Shown here piece after piece: positions 48,401 through 59,400 of a DNA stretch of 64,000 nt (positions are counted from its first letter, which is position 1; the number at the start of each line of letters is the position of its first letter). Under the pieces are notes generated by a model. That model was not told the origin of the DNA. It saw only the letters and a program-made list of their open reading frames with translations, and ran no database searches. Origin of the DNA: Trebouxia sp. TZW2008. Lineage: Eukaryota; Chlorophyta; Trebouxiophyceae; Trebouxiales; Trebouxiaceae. A program made the translations under genes and the position numbers. The DNA is taken from positions 186,001 through 250,000 of the forward strand of contig BDIU01000232.1 in the NCBI GenBank assembly GCA_002118135.1. The letters run 5' to 3'.

Positions 48401-51400
48401 TCACAGTACAGTGACATTGCAGCAAGACAGCAGCAGTTAATGAGGAGCAATGCGGTTCAATTATCAGCTAATTGGTTGCTTTCAACAATGCACAACATTC
48501 AGTTTTAACGATGTGATTTGGGCGTTATGTCAAGTGAGATTCCCTGCAGTCAGCAACATGTTGAGCTTGTCATTTGCAAGACACAAAACAAGCAAATATG
48601 CCTTGCATACGACAAAAACCAGACCGCGTGACTTGTACTAGGAGGAATAGCAGACCTGATACCCCCAGTTGCATTTGAACCCATGCTTGCATCAGTGCAG
48701 CCAGATTTGCGCCAGCCGCAGTACAGCTGTGAGTCTAGAGAAGCTGGAGAGGCCACCCAGCTGGGCAGCAGGCTCATGCATTGAGTGGGAACTTGAGCGG
48801 CATTGCTGATAGCATTGCCCAAGCCTGACAACACCTGAATCACGTATTGCGGCAACTGAGGATGGTAACAATCAACAGGTTCAGGCTCTCAGGACGGCAG
48901 TGATGCTGTGTCATTTGCATATAGATGTTAGTGCGCAGCATAACAGCATTGTTGTTGGTAGCAATTGTGCACAGTACTATACTGGCTTTTGCATGCTGTG
49001 AATGCTAAGTTGAGGGTGGTTTTGGCAATGCAATGTCTCCAATTTAGCAAGAGGGCATTGAAAACGTGTTCATGACAGGGGACAACGCTTGACTCCCATC
49101 TGCTTGGGAAAACGTGTAGTTAAGCCTCTGATCAGTCACGGCACCGTGCACACCTTGGTGCATATCACGAATAGCATGCACCACATCTAGACAGACAAGC
49201 TGCAGCTTAGTCACAATGGCATGCACAGCTAGTGCATCACAACAATGGCATGCACCACATCCAGACAGACAAAGTACAATTGACTCATCCAGGCCCTGAA
49301 GAGCTGAGCAGTTGGCGATGAGGAAGGACAGCGGGGATGTGGCCACAGCTAACTGCAGTTCAAGGATGGCATGCACTACATACAGACAGACCAAATCCAA
49401 TTTAGTCAGCCTGTTGATCCAGGCCCTGAAGAGCTGAGCACTCGGCCATCAGGAAGGATAGCAGGAGTGTGGCCACAGCTCAGGGCATGTCAGCATTCAG
49501 ACAGACAAGCCGCAGGCTAGCCCAGCAGGTTGACTAACCGGCAGGTCGACTAACAGCAGGTTGACTAACGACAGGTTGACTGACCTGCAAGTCCAGACCT
49601 TGTAGAGCTGAACAGTTGGCCATTAGGAATGACAGCGGGAATGTGGCAGTTGCTTTGCCTTCAGCAGTATCATCTGAAGACGTGGTCTGCGCCTCACCAC
49701 TTCCCAGGAAGCTGCTGCTGCTGCTGCTGGTTAGCTCACCTGTAGAGCATTCTGCCATTTTGAGCACTGTTCTTATTCTGAAGAATGTTGCAAGGATGAT
49801 GAAGTGACTGATCTCCTGGCTAGGTGTGAGCAGGGTATGTTTTGTATGCTAGGCAGCTTCGGCATGTGTCAGTAAGCGCTCCAGGCGGCACAAACGATAC
49901 TGACACAAAAAAATGAACAGGTTGATTGTAAACCCTGTCAGACCTGCCTACACTGGCATGACTGACAGGCGCTCATCAAACTCCGCTCATCGTTCCCCCA
50001 AATGCTTAGCGCTGAAAGTGACTTGGGAAGCGGTGAAAACAGGCTCAAAGACTTTCGAGCTGCATATGCAAGCACATGGTCAACAGTGTCTGTCAGCCTT
50101 GGGAGATGTGCTGAGCAGGACAGTGTGACACTGAAGGTGCAGGTAGTACCTGCTTTCGGGAAGAAGGCAGGCTCAAGGTACAAAGATAAAGAGGAGGGAG
50201 CAGCGCTGCCCATGCTGAGCTGGAGCTGGGTCAGCCACTGACTAATGGCATTGCTGGCAGCGTAGTAGTCATCATTGGCTGATGCTACGCTGCTGGTACT
50301 GCTCAAACTGGTAGACTGGCTGCTGTTGCCTCCTCTGCTTTGGTAGACAGCTACGGCTGTTGCTCCTGCATACAAATAAGAATCAACACTGCTATGCTGT
50401 GTTATGCTGCTGGTGCTGCTCAAATTGGTAGACTGGCTGCTGTTGCCTCCACTGCTTTAGGAGACAGCCACAGCTGTTGCTCCTGCACAAAACCTGCACA
50501 CATGACGGGTGTGCAGACTGTACTGTTGAGGACATCGACCCTGGAAATGGCAAATGCAGCAAGCTGTGTTGAAGTATTGGGCTGTTCAATGAGCATTCTA
50601 CAACATAAACATGCAAGGTGGTACGTCATGCAAGCAACCAAATGCATGCTCCCTCTGATGACGGGTTGCAATGCTACGCAGACATGCCGCTTGGTTGTTG
50701 CAAAGCACACTCAAGTGACCGTCAGGGTTCAAAAGTCAGCTGGAGTCTCAGCCACAGACTGGTTCCTGGCAAGCAGGGCATGCATGAGGGCAGCTGCATT
50801 AGCCCTGTCCTGGCCAATATGCTGCGCTTTTCCCGTCCGTGCACATGCAATTGCAAAAAGTTGCAACAGGGTTCAGTAACTTGCAATTGCTTGACTGTTG
50901 TCAGAAGACGTACCCAAGGACTGATTCCTGGCATATAGGGCATTCATGAGGGCATCTGCAGTAGCCCTGTCCTGGCCAGTGTACAACAGACTGGCGCTGC
51001 TGATGTTCAGTCCATTGGCGTTAGCAGCATCAGATGAGCTATTTGGCACTCCTGTGTATTGGTCCTCGGGAAGCTGAAGTAATGCAGGCCATGTGGGGGG
51101 CTGTTCCACAGCGCAGTAGGCCACTTGGTCTGCTGTTGAGTAAGCAAAGCCACACTGGGTGTCATCATATGCCTGCAGCAATGATAGATAGCTGTTGGGG
51201 CTGCTGGTGATTTTGAAAACTGCTGCAGGCCATATAGGGGGCTGTTCCACAGGGCATTAGGCTACTTGGTCTGCCGTATAGTAAGCAAAGCCACACTCGG
51301 TGTCGTCATATGCCTGCAGCAGCAACAAATAGTAGAGCTGCTTGTGAATTTAGCAATGCTGCAGGCTATCTGGGCAGCTGGTCTACAAGTCAGTTGCGCA

Positions 51401-53282
51401 CTTGGGTCTGCTATTGAGGAAGGAAAACCACACAGGGTGCCTTTTTATTACTGCAGTAACAATAGATGGCTCTTGAGCTGCTTGTGGATCCAATACTGCT
51501 GCAGGGCATATGGGGGGCTAATTTACAAAGCAGCAGGCCACTTGGTCTACTGCCGGCTAAATAAAACCAGACTGGGTGTCGTCATCAGCCTGTGACATCA
51601 CTCAATGCTCACTTGCCAGTTGTAGATGCTGCTGTAGCTGTACAAGAAGTTGCTGAGATGCTAGTGAAGTTGCTAGGTGCTGCTGCAAGTCTGCAGCTGA
51701 AGTGTGCAGCTGTACAACAAGTAGCTACAGAGCTGCCATACAACAAGCAACTGTTGAGCTGCCCAGATGTCAGTTGTTGCAGCAAGCCAGTGGCTGATAT
51801 GAACAATCTGTGCAGATCTGTGGTAGCTGAATGGGCTTTAGATGGCAGCATAGTGAGGAACTCAGCTGACTGTGGACCAGCTGCACAATGTGTGCAGAAG
51901 CAACTCAAAAAGTGCAAGCATCAGCCAAAGCGTCATCCAACAAGCAAAGATTGCTTTGCAAGTTGCAAGCAACTATGTGTGTAGCATTCAGCTGGGACAA
52001 ACACACGTCAGTAATCACATAGCACCAGGTACAGAAGTTCTTCATGTAAGTGACATGGCAGCAACGTCAAGTTTGTACCTTGCAATCGCTGTAGGGTGAG
52101 CAGGGCTTGTCTTCTGTGGCCCCATAGCATTGGTATGAAAATTCTGCTGGGGAGCTCCCTGCACAGAACAAACAGGAGGTTGCAGCCTTGCACATCTTGA
52201 TTTCACATCACTCACAAGTCAAAAGATAGATGTGATTATTGCCTGTGCAGCCTTGCACATCTTTTTGTCACATCACTCACAAGTGAGAAGATAGATGTGA
52301 TTGTTGCCTGTGCAGCTTTGCACATCTTTTTGTCACATCACTCACAAGTTGAAAGATAGATGTGATTGTCCCCTGTGCAGCCTTGCACGTCTTTTTGCCA
52401 CATCACTCACAAATTAGAAAAACGATGTGGTTGTAGCCAGCAATGGCTCTGTGAACATGGCATGTTTGCAAGCGCTTGGAATGTGAGGGCACGAGCAGGT
52501 TGAGCATTCTCCACTTGGAACTTGCGCATGGGCTTTGTCAGGTGTCAAGCTACACGCAAGGCCAAGCAACAAGCCTAGGGTACATTGTCCTTGAGAATCA
52601 TGATTTGAATGCCATGCAAGGAGACAGCCTATAGATAAGCGCAATGCAGATCAGCAGAGGAATGCTCTGGCCTCACCTGGAATGGCTACCCAGTCACAGC
52701 AGTTTGTACATTTGCAACCACACTTGAAGGACCTGCTATTGAGCTGATGGTTGATGATATGCTGAAAGCCCCACAGCAGCATGCAGAAAAGGAAAGGGGT
52801 GATGACCAAACAGGCATTTGTGCCAAGTCTTCTTCTCTGAACGCAGCAGGATTCTGTGAGACAAATGACATCATGCAGAGAAGCTATCAACAAAGCCGAA
52901 TTGTACCTGAAAGACAGCGTTCTTCCTGACTAGAGCGTTTATCTGCTGCATGGCTGGTCGGTGCCTGCATTGATCAAGAGATCCTATTTAGTCGTGTATT
53001 GCTTCAGATTGGCTATGTTCAAAAACTTACGTCTGCGTGATGAGCGCGAACTGCGCTCAGGTCAGGTGCTGCACGCTGAGTGCGAGGCGGTGATCGCTGA
53101 TGGACACACTTGACCTGAGCCGAGCCCTGGGTCACAGCACGTAGCTCAGACTTGCCATGTCGCCACTTCAAACGCAATGCAGCAGAACGGCAGCATACGG
53201 CGAGTCGCGGCATCACAACGAGCCCGCCTTTCGGCTTCGTCGTCCGTGGCCCTGGCGAATGCACAGGATGCATCGAGTCCAA
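39478..53282 (-). CDS. ABCA-subfamily (ATH-type) half-size ABC transporter
   Basis: Exons: 53282-53031 (tentative), 52836-52677, 52158-52079, 51172-50914, 50365-50150, 49739-49585, 48855-48656, 48168-47982, 47464-47259, 46607-46484, 45876-45660, 44653-44490, 44096-42828, 42260-42081, 41625-41534, 40892-40810, 40410-40247, 39789-39478; 1439 residues, phases close. One transmembrane domain and one nucleotide-binding domain. First helix then a Cys-rich lumenal loop ([15 protein letters not shown]), MVMKMQGL-like [10 protein letters not shown], helices to [10 protein letters not shown], Walker [12 protein letters not shown]-loop [11 protein letters not shown], signature SGGMRRRLS, Walker [15 protein letters not shown]-loop [14 protein letters not shown], and the ABCA C-terminal TLEEVFVRI. 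Plant ABCA/ATH proteins are lipid or fatty-acid transporters, such as ER-located AtABCA9. Odd: a ~290-residue Ser/Ala/Thr-rich insertion precedes the NBD. The donor at 47259 is GC. Exon 1 is uncertain. Confidence 0.88.
40990..41060 (-). repeat. Echo of the ABCA signature-motif exon start
   Basis: The acceptor and first codons of exon 40892-40810 (SGGMRRRLS) have a decayed upstream copy near 41010-41040 (gctgcctcatgcctccactgca). Spacing is about 128 bp. Beyond it, to about 41200, lies a degenerate run of GCATCA/GTGCAT modules. Nothing else seen in this intron. Confidence 0.65.
41935..41990 (-). repeat. Echo of the ABCA exon 14 end (ARLHAFK)
   Basis: The exon 42260-42081 ends FYARLHAFK at its donor. 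A copy 141 bp downstream on the coding strand, at about 41939-41985, repeats the same ~45 bp with the donor-like boundary ('accttgaatgcatgta'). It carries several substitutions. Confidence 0.85.
42575..42780 (-). repeat. Echoes of the ABCA Walker A exon end
   Basis: Functional Walker A ([14 protein letters not shown]) ends at donor 42828. A copy at about 42580-42620 reads [13 protein letters not shown] on the same strand, and fragments near 42690-42720 and 42745-42775 resemble parts of the same block. The 42580 copy keeps the P-loop GAGKTTT but lacks upstream exon sequence. Confidence 0.8.
44840..44890 (-). repeat. Echo of ABCA exon 12 acceptor
   Basis: The exon start at 44653 and its polypyrimidine/acceptor context (TTGGCTCAGTTCATATAGACCTGCACAACAGCCC on the + strand, given in part) recur at about 44853-44886 with a handful of substitutions. 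Spacing is about 218 bp upstream on the coding strand. Confidence 0.75.
45271..45280 (-). terminator. Pol III T-run after 5S rRNA
   Basis: Six consecutive T residues on the minus strand directly downstream of the 5S 3' end (read as cgcaaaaaac on +), followed by GCG. A run of four or more T is sufficient for RNA polymerase III termination. Confidence 0.75.
45281..45397 (-). rRNA. 5S rRNA: 5S ribosomal RNA gene
   Basis: The minus strand starts GCTACGGCCATACCA, the classic eukaryotic 5S 5' end. About 115 nt later it ends GAGTGCTGTAG, whose GCTGTAG pairs with CTACGGC (helix I, 7 bp including one G-U). Internal control elements are in place: A box GGAAGTCAAACTGG, intermediate element GGATTGGGCTC, and C-box region CTAGTACTCGGCTGAGTGATCGCCCGGGAA. 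It is followed at once by TTTTTT, a Pol III terminator. A single copy lies in an ABCA intron, same strand as ABCA. It could be a dispersed active gene or a young pseudogene: the stretch CCCCTTCTCGTCCGATCAG departs from the usual CCCGATC...AACTC order. Confidence 0.85.
45525..45660 (-). repeat. Echo of ABCA exon 11 end
   Basis: Exon 45876-45660 ends with [29 protein letters not shown] copy ~125 bp further along the coding strand (about 45640-45531) encodes [26 protein letters not shown] with an intact reading frame and a GTCAG-type donor. It has no acceptor of its own that I can see. Confidence 0.9.
46250..46350 (-). repeat. Echo of ABCA exon 10 end (TKNSWG)
   Basis: The true exon end at 46484 ([10 protein letters not shown]) is repeated ~160 bp into the intron at about 46310-46350, where the minus strand reads TKNSWAVLV before stops. 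Decayed. Confidence 0.75.
46950..47260 (-). repeat. Three copies of the ABCA exon 9 end with GC and GT donors
   Basis: Exon 47464-47259 ends [10 protein letters not shown] at a GC donor (AG|GCAAGA). A second copy at about 47105-47190 reads [10 protein letters not shown] with AG|GCATGT. A third at about 46960-47040 reads [10 protein letters not shown] with a canonical AG|GTAAGA. The functional copy uses the weaker donor type while the most distant echo has the consensus one. Confidence 0.85.
49285..49645 (-). repeat. Three copies of ABCA exon 6 end ([13 protein letters not shown])
   Basis: The exon 49739-49585 ends [17 protein letters not shown]. Copies of this ~50 bp block lie at about 49422-49475 and 49291-49345 ([14 protein letters not shown]), separated by intron-derived sequence rich in CATGCACTACATACAGACAGAC, itself repeated. 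Spacing is about 172 and 130 bp. Confidence 0.85.
50375..50490 (-). repeat. Echo of ABCA exon 5 start
   Basis: The exon start at 50365 ([13 protein letters not shown]) has a copy at 50482, 117 bp upstream on the coding strand. It keeps its TGCAG acceptor and GGNSSQS coding, but has a TAA in the position of the CAA codon, so inclusion would terminate translation. Confidence 0.9.
50740..50835 (-). repeat. Echo of ABCA exon 4 end
   Basis: The end of exon 51172-50914 ([22 protein letters not shown]) is repeated ~160 bp into the following intron (about 50750-50830), with a similar peptide ([19 protein letters not shown]) followed by decay. Confidence 0.8.
51172..51600 (-). repeat. Four tandem copies of ABCA exon 4 start
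   Basis: The functional exon starts at 51172 ([26 protein letters not shown]). Upstream copies start at 51313, near 51451 and near 51589, a regular 138-141 bp period. The nearest keeps the acceptor and [17 protein letters not shown]; the outer copies are increasingly diverged. The decreasing similarity with distance fits stepwise duplication outward from the exon. Confidence 0.9.
52185..52445. repeat. Four ~64-bp repeats with internal TCACATC...GATGTGA hairpin
   Basis: Units starting at about 52190, 52251, 52315 and 52381 in the ABCA intron between exons 2 and 3. Each contains CAGCCTTGCACATCTTTTTG, then TCACATC, about 19 nt, and GATGTGA, giving a 7-bp stem-loop per unit. Degeneracy rises in the last unit. 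Confidence 0.85.
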
Positions 53283-53430
53283 GCGTTATGTCGCGAGCGT
53301 TCCATGCGCATCTGCGACTAAGGACGAGATGTTCTGTGCAAATTATTAGTCGGGAGCATTGTATGTCATGTGACCTTGTCGCAGGGCCAGGGCGACGGTG
53401 CAGCGCAGTGGCAACATAGTATCGACAGCC
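53283..53430. promoter_or_regulatory. Very short bidirectional promoter, ABCA / ARM protein
   Basis: Only 148 bp separate the proposed divergent start codons, inside a CpG-rich segment of about 52920-53620. If ABCA exon 1 is untranslated rather than coding, the shared region extends to about 52840. No core promoter motif is claimed. Confidence 0.5.
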
Positions 53431-56400
53431 ATGTCCTCAACTTCGTCTGAAGAGATCTCTTCGGCCTGGGATCAAGTCTTATCCCAAAGCGCAACTGAGC
53501 TCATCTCTGAAAGACTCGCAATATACGCCGGCGAACCGATGACCGAGCTGCTGGCAGCGGTCCGCCGACTGCGGCAGTATGTCGAACAGACCACAGATCA
53601 GCGCCATGCTTCGGTTGTCGTTGAGCTTGTTGCCGCGACCATCCTCAGTCCGCTTCTACAAGAGTACTTCCGCCAGAGGGACGCTAGTGCTTTTGACAGC
53701 TGAGCTGCTTCGTACCTTGGGTGTGTATGTCGTGCTCCCAGTCTGTTTTGACATGCCCTGCCATTTTGACCCCTTCAGCTCAATGAGACAGCTTGGCGCA
53801 ATGGATTGCAGTGGCTCTGGGTCACAACCATGCAGACATCATGTCTCTGATGTCAGAGCAGGGCATTTTTGTCGTACTCACCAGCATGCTGCTGTACCCT
53901 CCAGCAACTGAGATTGCTGCCAAGGCCTTGGGCAAGCTAGCCAGCAGCACAGGGCCAGCAGCCTGGCGAGCACAGGTGATACACCAATCATGCAGTTGAA
54001 GGGGTAGCAGTGCACAACTTAGTATATAGCCTTGCCATGGTGCCAGTGTCCAGCGGCAGTGTGGCCTACAACAAATGACATGGGCCACCTATGATGCTTT
54101 GGGAGTGCCTCCGCATGGCTGTGTACGGCTTGTGATTCCAAATGCTGACGCAACTGTGGTTTCTGCACATCTGCAGTGATGTGTGCACTGAGTACCACCT
54201 TGGCAAATTCAACTCACAGACATGCTCTGTTGCCTTCAACTTTGAATCTTCACACTGCATTGTGACATTCTTGGCAAGGACAAGCACACCGTAATTCCTC
54301 TAAATGGTGCTGAAGTTCAGCATGTGTGCAACTCAACTCCGTACCCTGCTGTTCCCTGCGACTCTGTTGACATTGTAAACATGTAGCTGAGATATCCTGG
54401 TGACAGAAATAACTGTAAAGACAGCTGTCAGGGCAAATACACTGATGGGCAAGATGCGAGTTACGCTGCTTTGCATTGCAGGTGGCAATCATGGCTAGTG
54501 CAATGACCCACGGTGACTTGGCGTCTGACCCTTTCCAGGGTTCAGCTCCATCAGAGGTTGCTGAGAGCAGCGCTATGGCTGCGGCTGCAGCAAACCCTCA
54601 ACAGGTGATACCTGCATAAGCATTATTGCATGCCGGTAGAGGTGCTCTCAAACATCGTAGAATTCAGCTTGCATCACTCAGCTGTTGTGATCAATTGACA
54701 ATGACGACAGCAGAGAATGACGCATGCACCTACACCCGCATCTAAGCCTCAAAATATGGTAGCTTGTAATCTGATGCTCATTACGCTGTAAAAACCACCT
54801 CATGATGTCAATCATGGCTGCCCCATTACTGTACTCCGTATTGCTGGGCAGCCAAACTCAGCTGGTCACTGCTCTGCTGCAAAGAGGCAGCTGTTGCTCC
54901 ATACGTCAGGGTTGCTTGGAGTTGCGAGTCTCTCAACTGCTCTTCTATTGATATCAAAGAATGCTCTTGTAGGCATCAGGGATGCTTGTGGTGTACAAGC
55001 TCCTGACAGCGCGAGGCAAGAATGCACAGAAGGCAGCAATCGTGATGCTGAGCCTGTGCTGTCATGTTAACAATGAAAGACGCACACAGCTTTTGTTGCA
55101 GACATCATGAATACTATACAAACATAACTGCCCTGCTGCTGATAAGGGACTGTGCCTGCAGGCGTCAGGGATGCTTGTGGTGTACAAGCTCCTGACAGCG
55201 CAAGACAAGAATGCACAGAAGGCAGCCATCAAGATGCTGACCCTGTGCTGTCATGTTGACAACGAAAGGCGCACACAACGGCAAGCATGGATTGCAGAGT
55301 TTGATGGTGGTGCAATAGCACTGGATTTGGTTCAGAAAGTGCAAGACTTCAACAGCTACAGGAAGTTGTCAATTGCTAAGGCTCAGGAGTTGGGCACTGT
55401 CCTACAACTGGTTTCCTCTGCTGCTGAAGGTGTGTCTTGGTGGACTTTGTTCTCAGCAAACCAGAAATGTATAGGCATATATTGGAAATTTTTGTGCAGA
55501 CTTTCTCTCAGTTTCTCAATGTCTGTGCTGTCTGCATATTGCACTCAGGCAGTCCCCATGACACAGTGCTGCGCCTTCAATCAAGGCATGCTAAGTTGTT
55601 GTTCCTAGAGGGTGGGCAAAGCAAATTTCTGCTTATGTAAGAACACTATGCACGATGATCAGCATCTCATGCTTAGCTTGAATGTGTCTGCAGCTGCATT
55701 CTTCAAGAAGTACATCCTTGAACTGAAAAGCAAGAAGGCCAATTGTGCATCAGAAGCGTGCAAGTTTGCACAAAGCCACAACTTGCATGTCATTTCACTG
55801 TCAGGCAAGGGTATCTCTAATGGTGCACACCAAGTAAGCACAGGCACATGTGACCATGTGTTTGTGCATGTCAGCCATTGTCTGTCCATGTCAGGTGTGA
55901 TGCCATCCACATGCAGTAGTCACAGGCACATACAACCCTGGTTGCAAATGTCAATAATTGTCTGTCCATACAGGGTGTGAAGCCATCCAAGAGCAGTTTG
56001 GGCGTGCTGGCATACTAAATACTCTGGTAGCCCTGCTGGGGACCCTGGATCAGGTACGCCCATCAGCACTCCAACCCTGCACCACTTTTTAGTTCAACAG
56101 TTTGGGCAAGAGAATGTTCAGGAACAATAGCCACTGCTGAAGTGTATCACCTGTTGGATTCGTGCCATGTGAGCTGTCATTGGTGCATCAACCAATGACT
56201 TGAGCATTGCTCTCCTCACCTATGGTACATGGTACAGTAGACTCCGTTTGTAAGGACTCTCGATGTCAATGACAGTGACAATGTAAGGACAGAGCCATTG
56301 GTAGCCAATCACTGCATTCTGACAACAGTGGTTCCTTTAAGTATGGGCAGTTTGATGCAAGGACAATTTTTTTTTGGAACGAAAGCAGTCATTGCAAGAG

Positions 56401-59400
56401 AGTTCACTGTACAGCATGCACTGCATTTGTCAACATGCAGGGTGCCTGCATGGCTAGAAGCGACCATGTCTGGCCTTTCTCATAACCGCATATTGCCTTT
56501 GCTAACATGAAACAAGTCTCAATATGCAGGGTCTACATTTGCTACGAAAGGGACAATGAGCCTGCTCTGCCATGTGCACTCACAAAACCTTCTTGAGAGC
56601 ATCGCTGACAGTTGTCATTATTGTTGGACCTTTTTGGTACGAGAAGTGTATCAAACGAGACTGCATGTAAACAAGCATCTCTGCATGCAGGGTGTAGAGC
56701 TCAGTTTGCTGGTGGTGGGCAGTGAGTCAGTGCAAGCCCAACTTGTGCCTCGCTTCAGGCTGCCGCGACAGCAGGTATGTGCACAATGCATCAATCAGCT
56801 GCATTTTACACAAATTACTTTACCCAGCCTGCATCTTCTATGCATGCATAAACTTTGCGCAATTGTGTTGTGTTGGCTGCCCAACTCACCGGTCAGAACA
56901 TCCATCCAGCTTCTGTGCATGCATAGCTGTTGCTGATTTGTATTTTACACACTTGCATAAACGGCTTGCCTCATGCACAGCTGTAATGTGCTGAGCGTTG
57001 TATTGCTTGATGCAAGCTGACAACAATAATATATATAGTACATGCTATATGTACTGCAGTGGCTTCTCTTTCTAATAACTGCATTGGTCACCAAAAAATT
57101 GTCCTTACATGGAATTGTCCTTACTCAGAAATACTGCTGCCGTTAGAATGCAGTGCTTGGTTCCCAGCTGCCGTTTGCTTACATTGAGAGTGTCCTTACA
57201 TTGGGTGTCGTTGCAAACAGAAGTTTGTCTATAGCAGGATTGTACATGCTAAAATTGCTGTGCGTGCTTCAGATGTTGAAGGTGCTGGAAGCGCTGATCC
57301 ACACTCTGAATCACCACCCCAGTAACTTAGCCCTGCTGACCCCCCTGGCTGGACCCCTCACCCAGGCCCTGGCGCCCCTACTGCAGAGTCTGCCTCCCAG
57401 CACAAGTCAGCCATCCTCTTCACCTCAAGCCCATACATCTTCAGCACGCATGAAGCCTGCTGAGACAGATGCAATTCCCGCTGCACACAGTAGTGCAGAT
57501 GCTGGCTCAGGCCGACAGGGGTCATCATCACGCAGCGTTTCTGCTGAGACAGAAAGTGGTCGTACTGCACATGTCAATTCAGCTAGGCAAACATCAAGAG
57601 CACGCACTGGTCCTGCTCAAGCAGAAAGCGCCCGTGGTGCAAGGACTGTGGCTAGAGCGCTTGCAGGTCCCGCTTTTGATGAAAGAACAGCCTTCAGAAT
57701 GCAGCGTGTGCGTCGAGCTCATGCAGGCGTCTCAGCACTCAGCGCTCAGCTCAGCCCGCCAGCCCCAGTTGAGGCTGAGTCTGGCTTTTGGTCAGAGTCT
57801 GAGCAGGCATCTGATGCTGAGTCTGAATCGGGCACTCAGTCTGACTCAACTAGTGCTATATCTGCACTCACTGCTCAGCTGAATGCAGCTCTTGGTGAGT
57901 TGCTGGCAGACCCTGCCACTCCACAAGGATCTGTTCAAAGGAGTGGAACATCACAAACCCCAACTGATCGTTCTGCTAGTCAAGCCCAGCAGTCACTGGC
58001 AGACTTGGGCAGAACAATGGTAGAACCCAGTGTCAGGCAACAGCCTCAGTCCTCACCAGCAGCACCAGCGCTGAGTCACCCTGAATCACAGCCTGAGTCT
58101 GAGTCACCTCAGCAGGCTGAATCACCTCAGCAGGCCAAGTCACCTCAGGCACCTCACTCAACTCAGCAGGCCAAGTCGCCTCAAGGGCCTCACTCAACTC
58201 AGCATGGCAAGCCAACTCAAGAGCCTCCTCCTCAGTTTTCTGAGTCTGAAAGTGAAGTGCACAGCAGGCTTGCCAGGCAGTTTGTGTATCATCTGCTGAT
58301 GCTGCTGCCTGCTGAGGCGCTGAAACCAAAGGTAGAAGTGTGGATGGCTGGAGTGGCTGGTCTGCCGGATCTTCTTCGCTGCTGTGTGACTGTGGCTGTG
58401 ACTCAAGACCCACAGGTGAGGCATGTAGGCAGTTTGGCTGTTTGTGCATGCTCTGCTGATGCTGCTGCTACCTGCTGAGGCGCTGACACCTAAGGCAGAA
58501 GTGTGGATGGCTGAGGTGGCTGGTCTGCCAGATCTTCTTTGCTGCTGTGTGACTGTGGCTGTTACTCAAGACCCACAGGTGAGGCATTTAGGCAGTTTTG
58601 CAGTTTGTGTATCACCTGCTGATGCTGTTACCTGCTGAGGCACTTATTCGCAAGGCAGCAGTGTGGATGGCTGAAGTGGCTGGCCTCCCAGATCTTCTTC
58701 GTTGCTGTGTGACTGTGGCTGTCACCAGGGACCCACAGGTATTTGCATCAGTCCAAGCCACTGCTGTGCAACAACACATCTGTTGATTGACTGCTGTGGA
58801 ACTGTGGGTATTAACCAGGGTCCACATGTGACAGTAAGGTCTTGGCAGCAAACCTGTTTCCACGTCCTCTGTGAGCTCCTGTGTGACTCTGGCTGTTAAT
58901 GAGGACCCACAGGTCCTCAAAGACTCAAAAGGAGTTGCTATTGACCTACTGTAATGCAAGTGTTTTCTGTGTCTTGTGCACAATACTGTGTGATGTGCAT
59001 GATACTGTGTGACTGTGTCTCACAGAGGGTCAGTATTTCTGCCAATCAATTGATGTTTGATTGTCAAGCAATGCTTAACTTGCAGCATGAGCAAGATGTT
59101 TATGGCTGTGGTTGCAGGCAATCAGGAGCTTGTGCAGTGCAGTGCAGATGTGGGGAACCAGTCAAGAGCCACAGGATGTGCAAGCATTGCAAGGCCTTGG
59201 TCACTTCCCAGCTGTCATTCAGGCACTTGTTCAGGTGACACACAGCTGCATGCTTTAGCAAAACCCATCACGTTTTATTATCGTGCCCGGCTATTTCTAC
59301 TCAAAGAGGGTTGCATTATGACGCCTACAGGCGAGGACTTTTGTCCTTATTGTGGTTACTCTATAATTTTCAGATCAGTCTGCGCTACATTTAGCCCATC

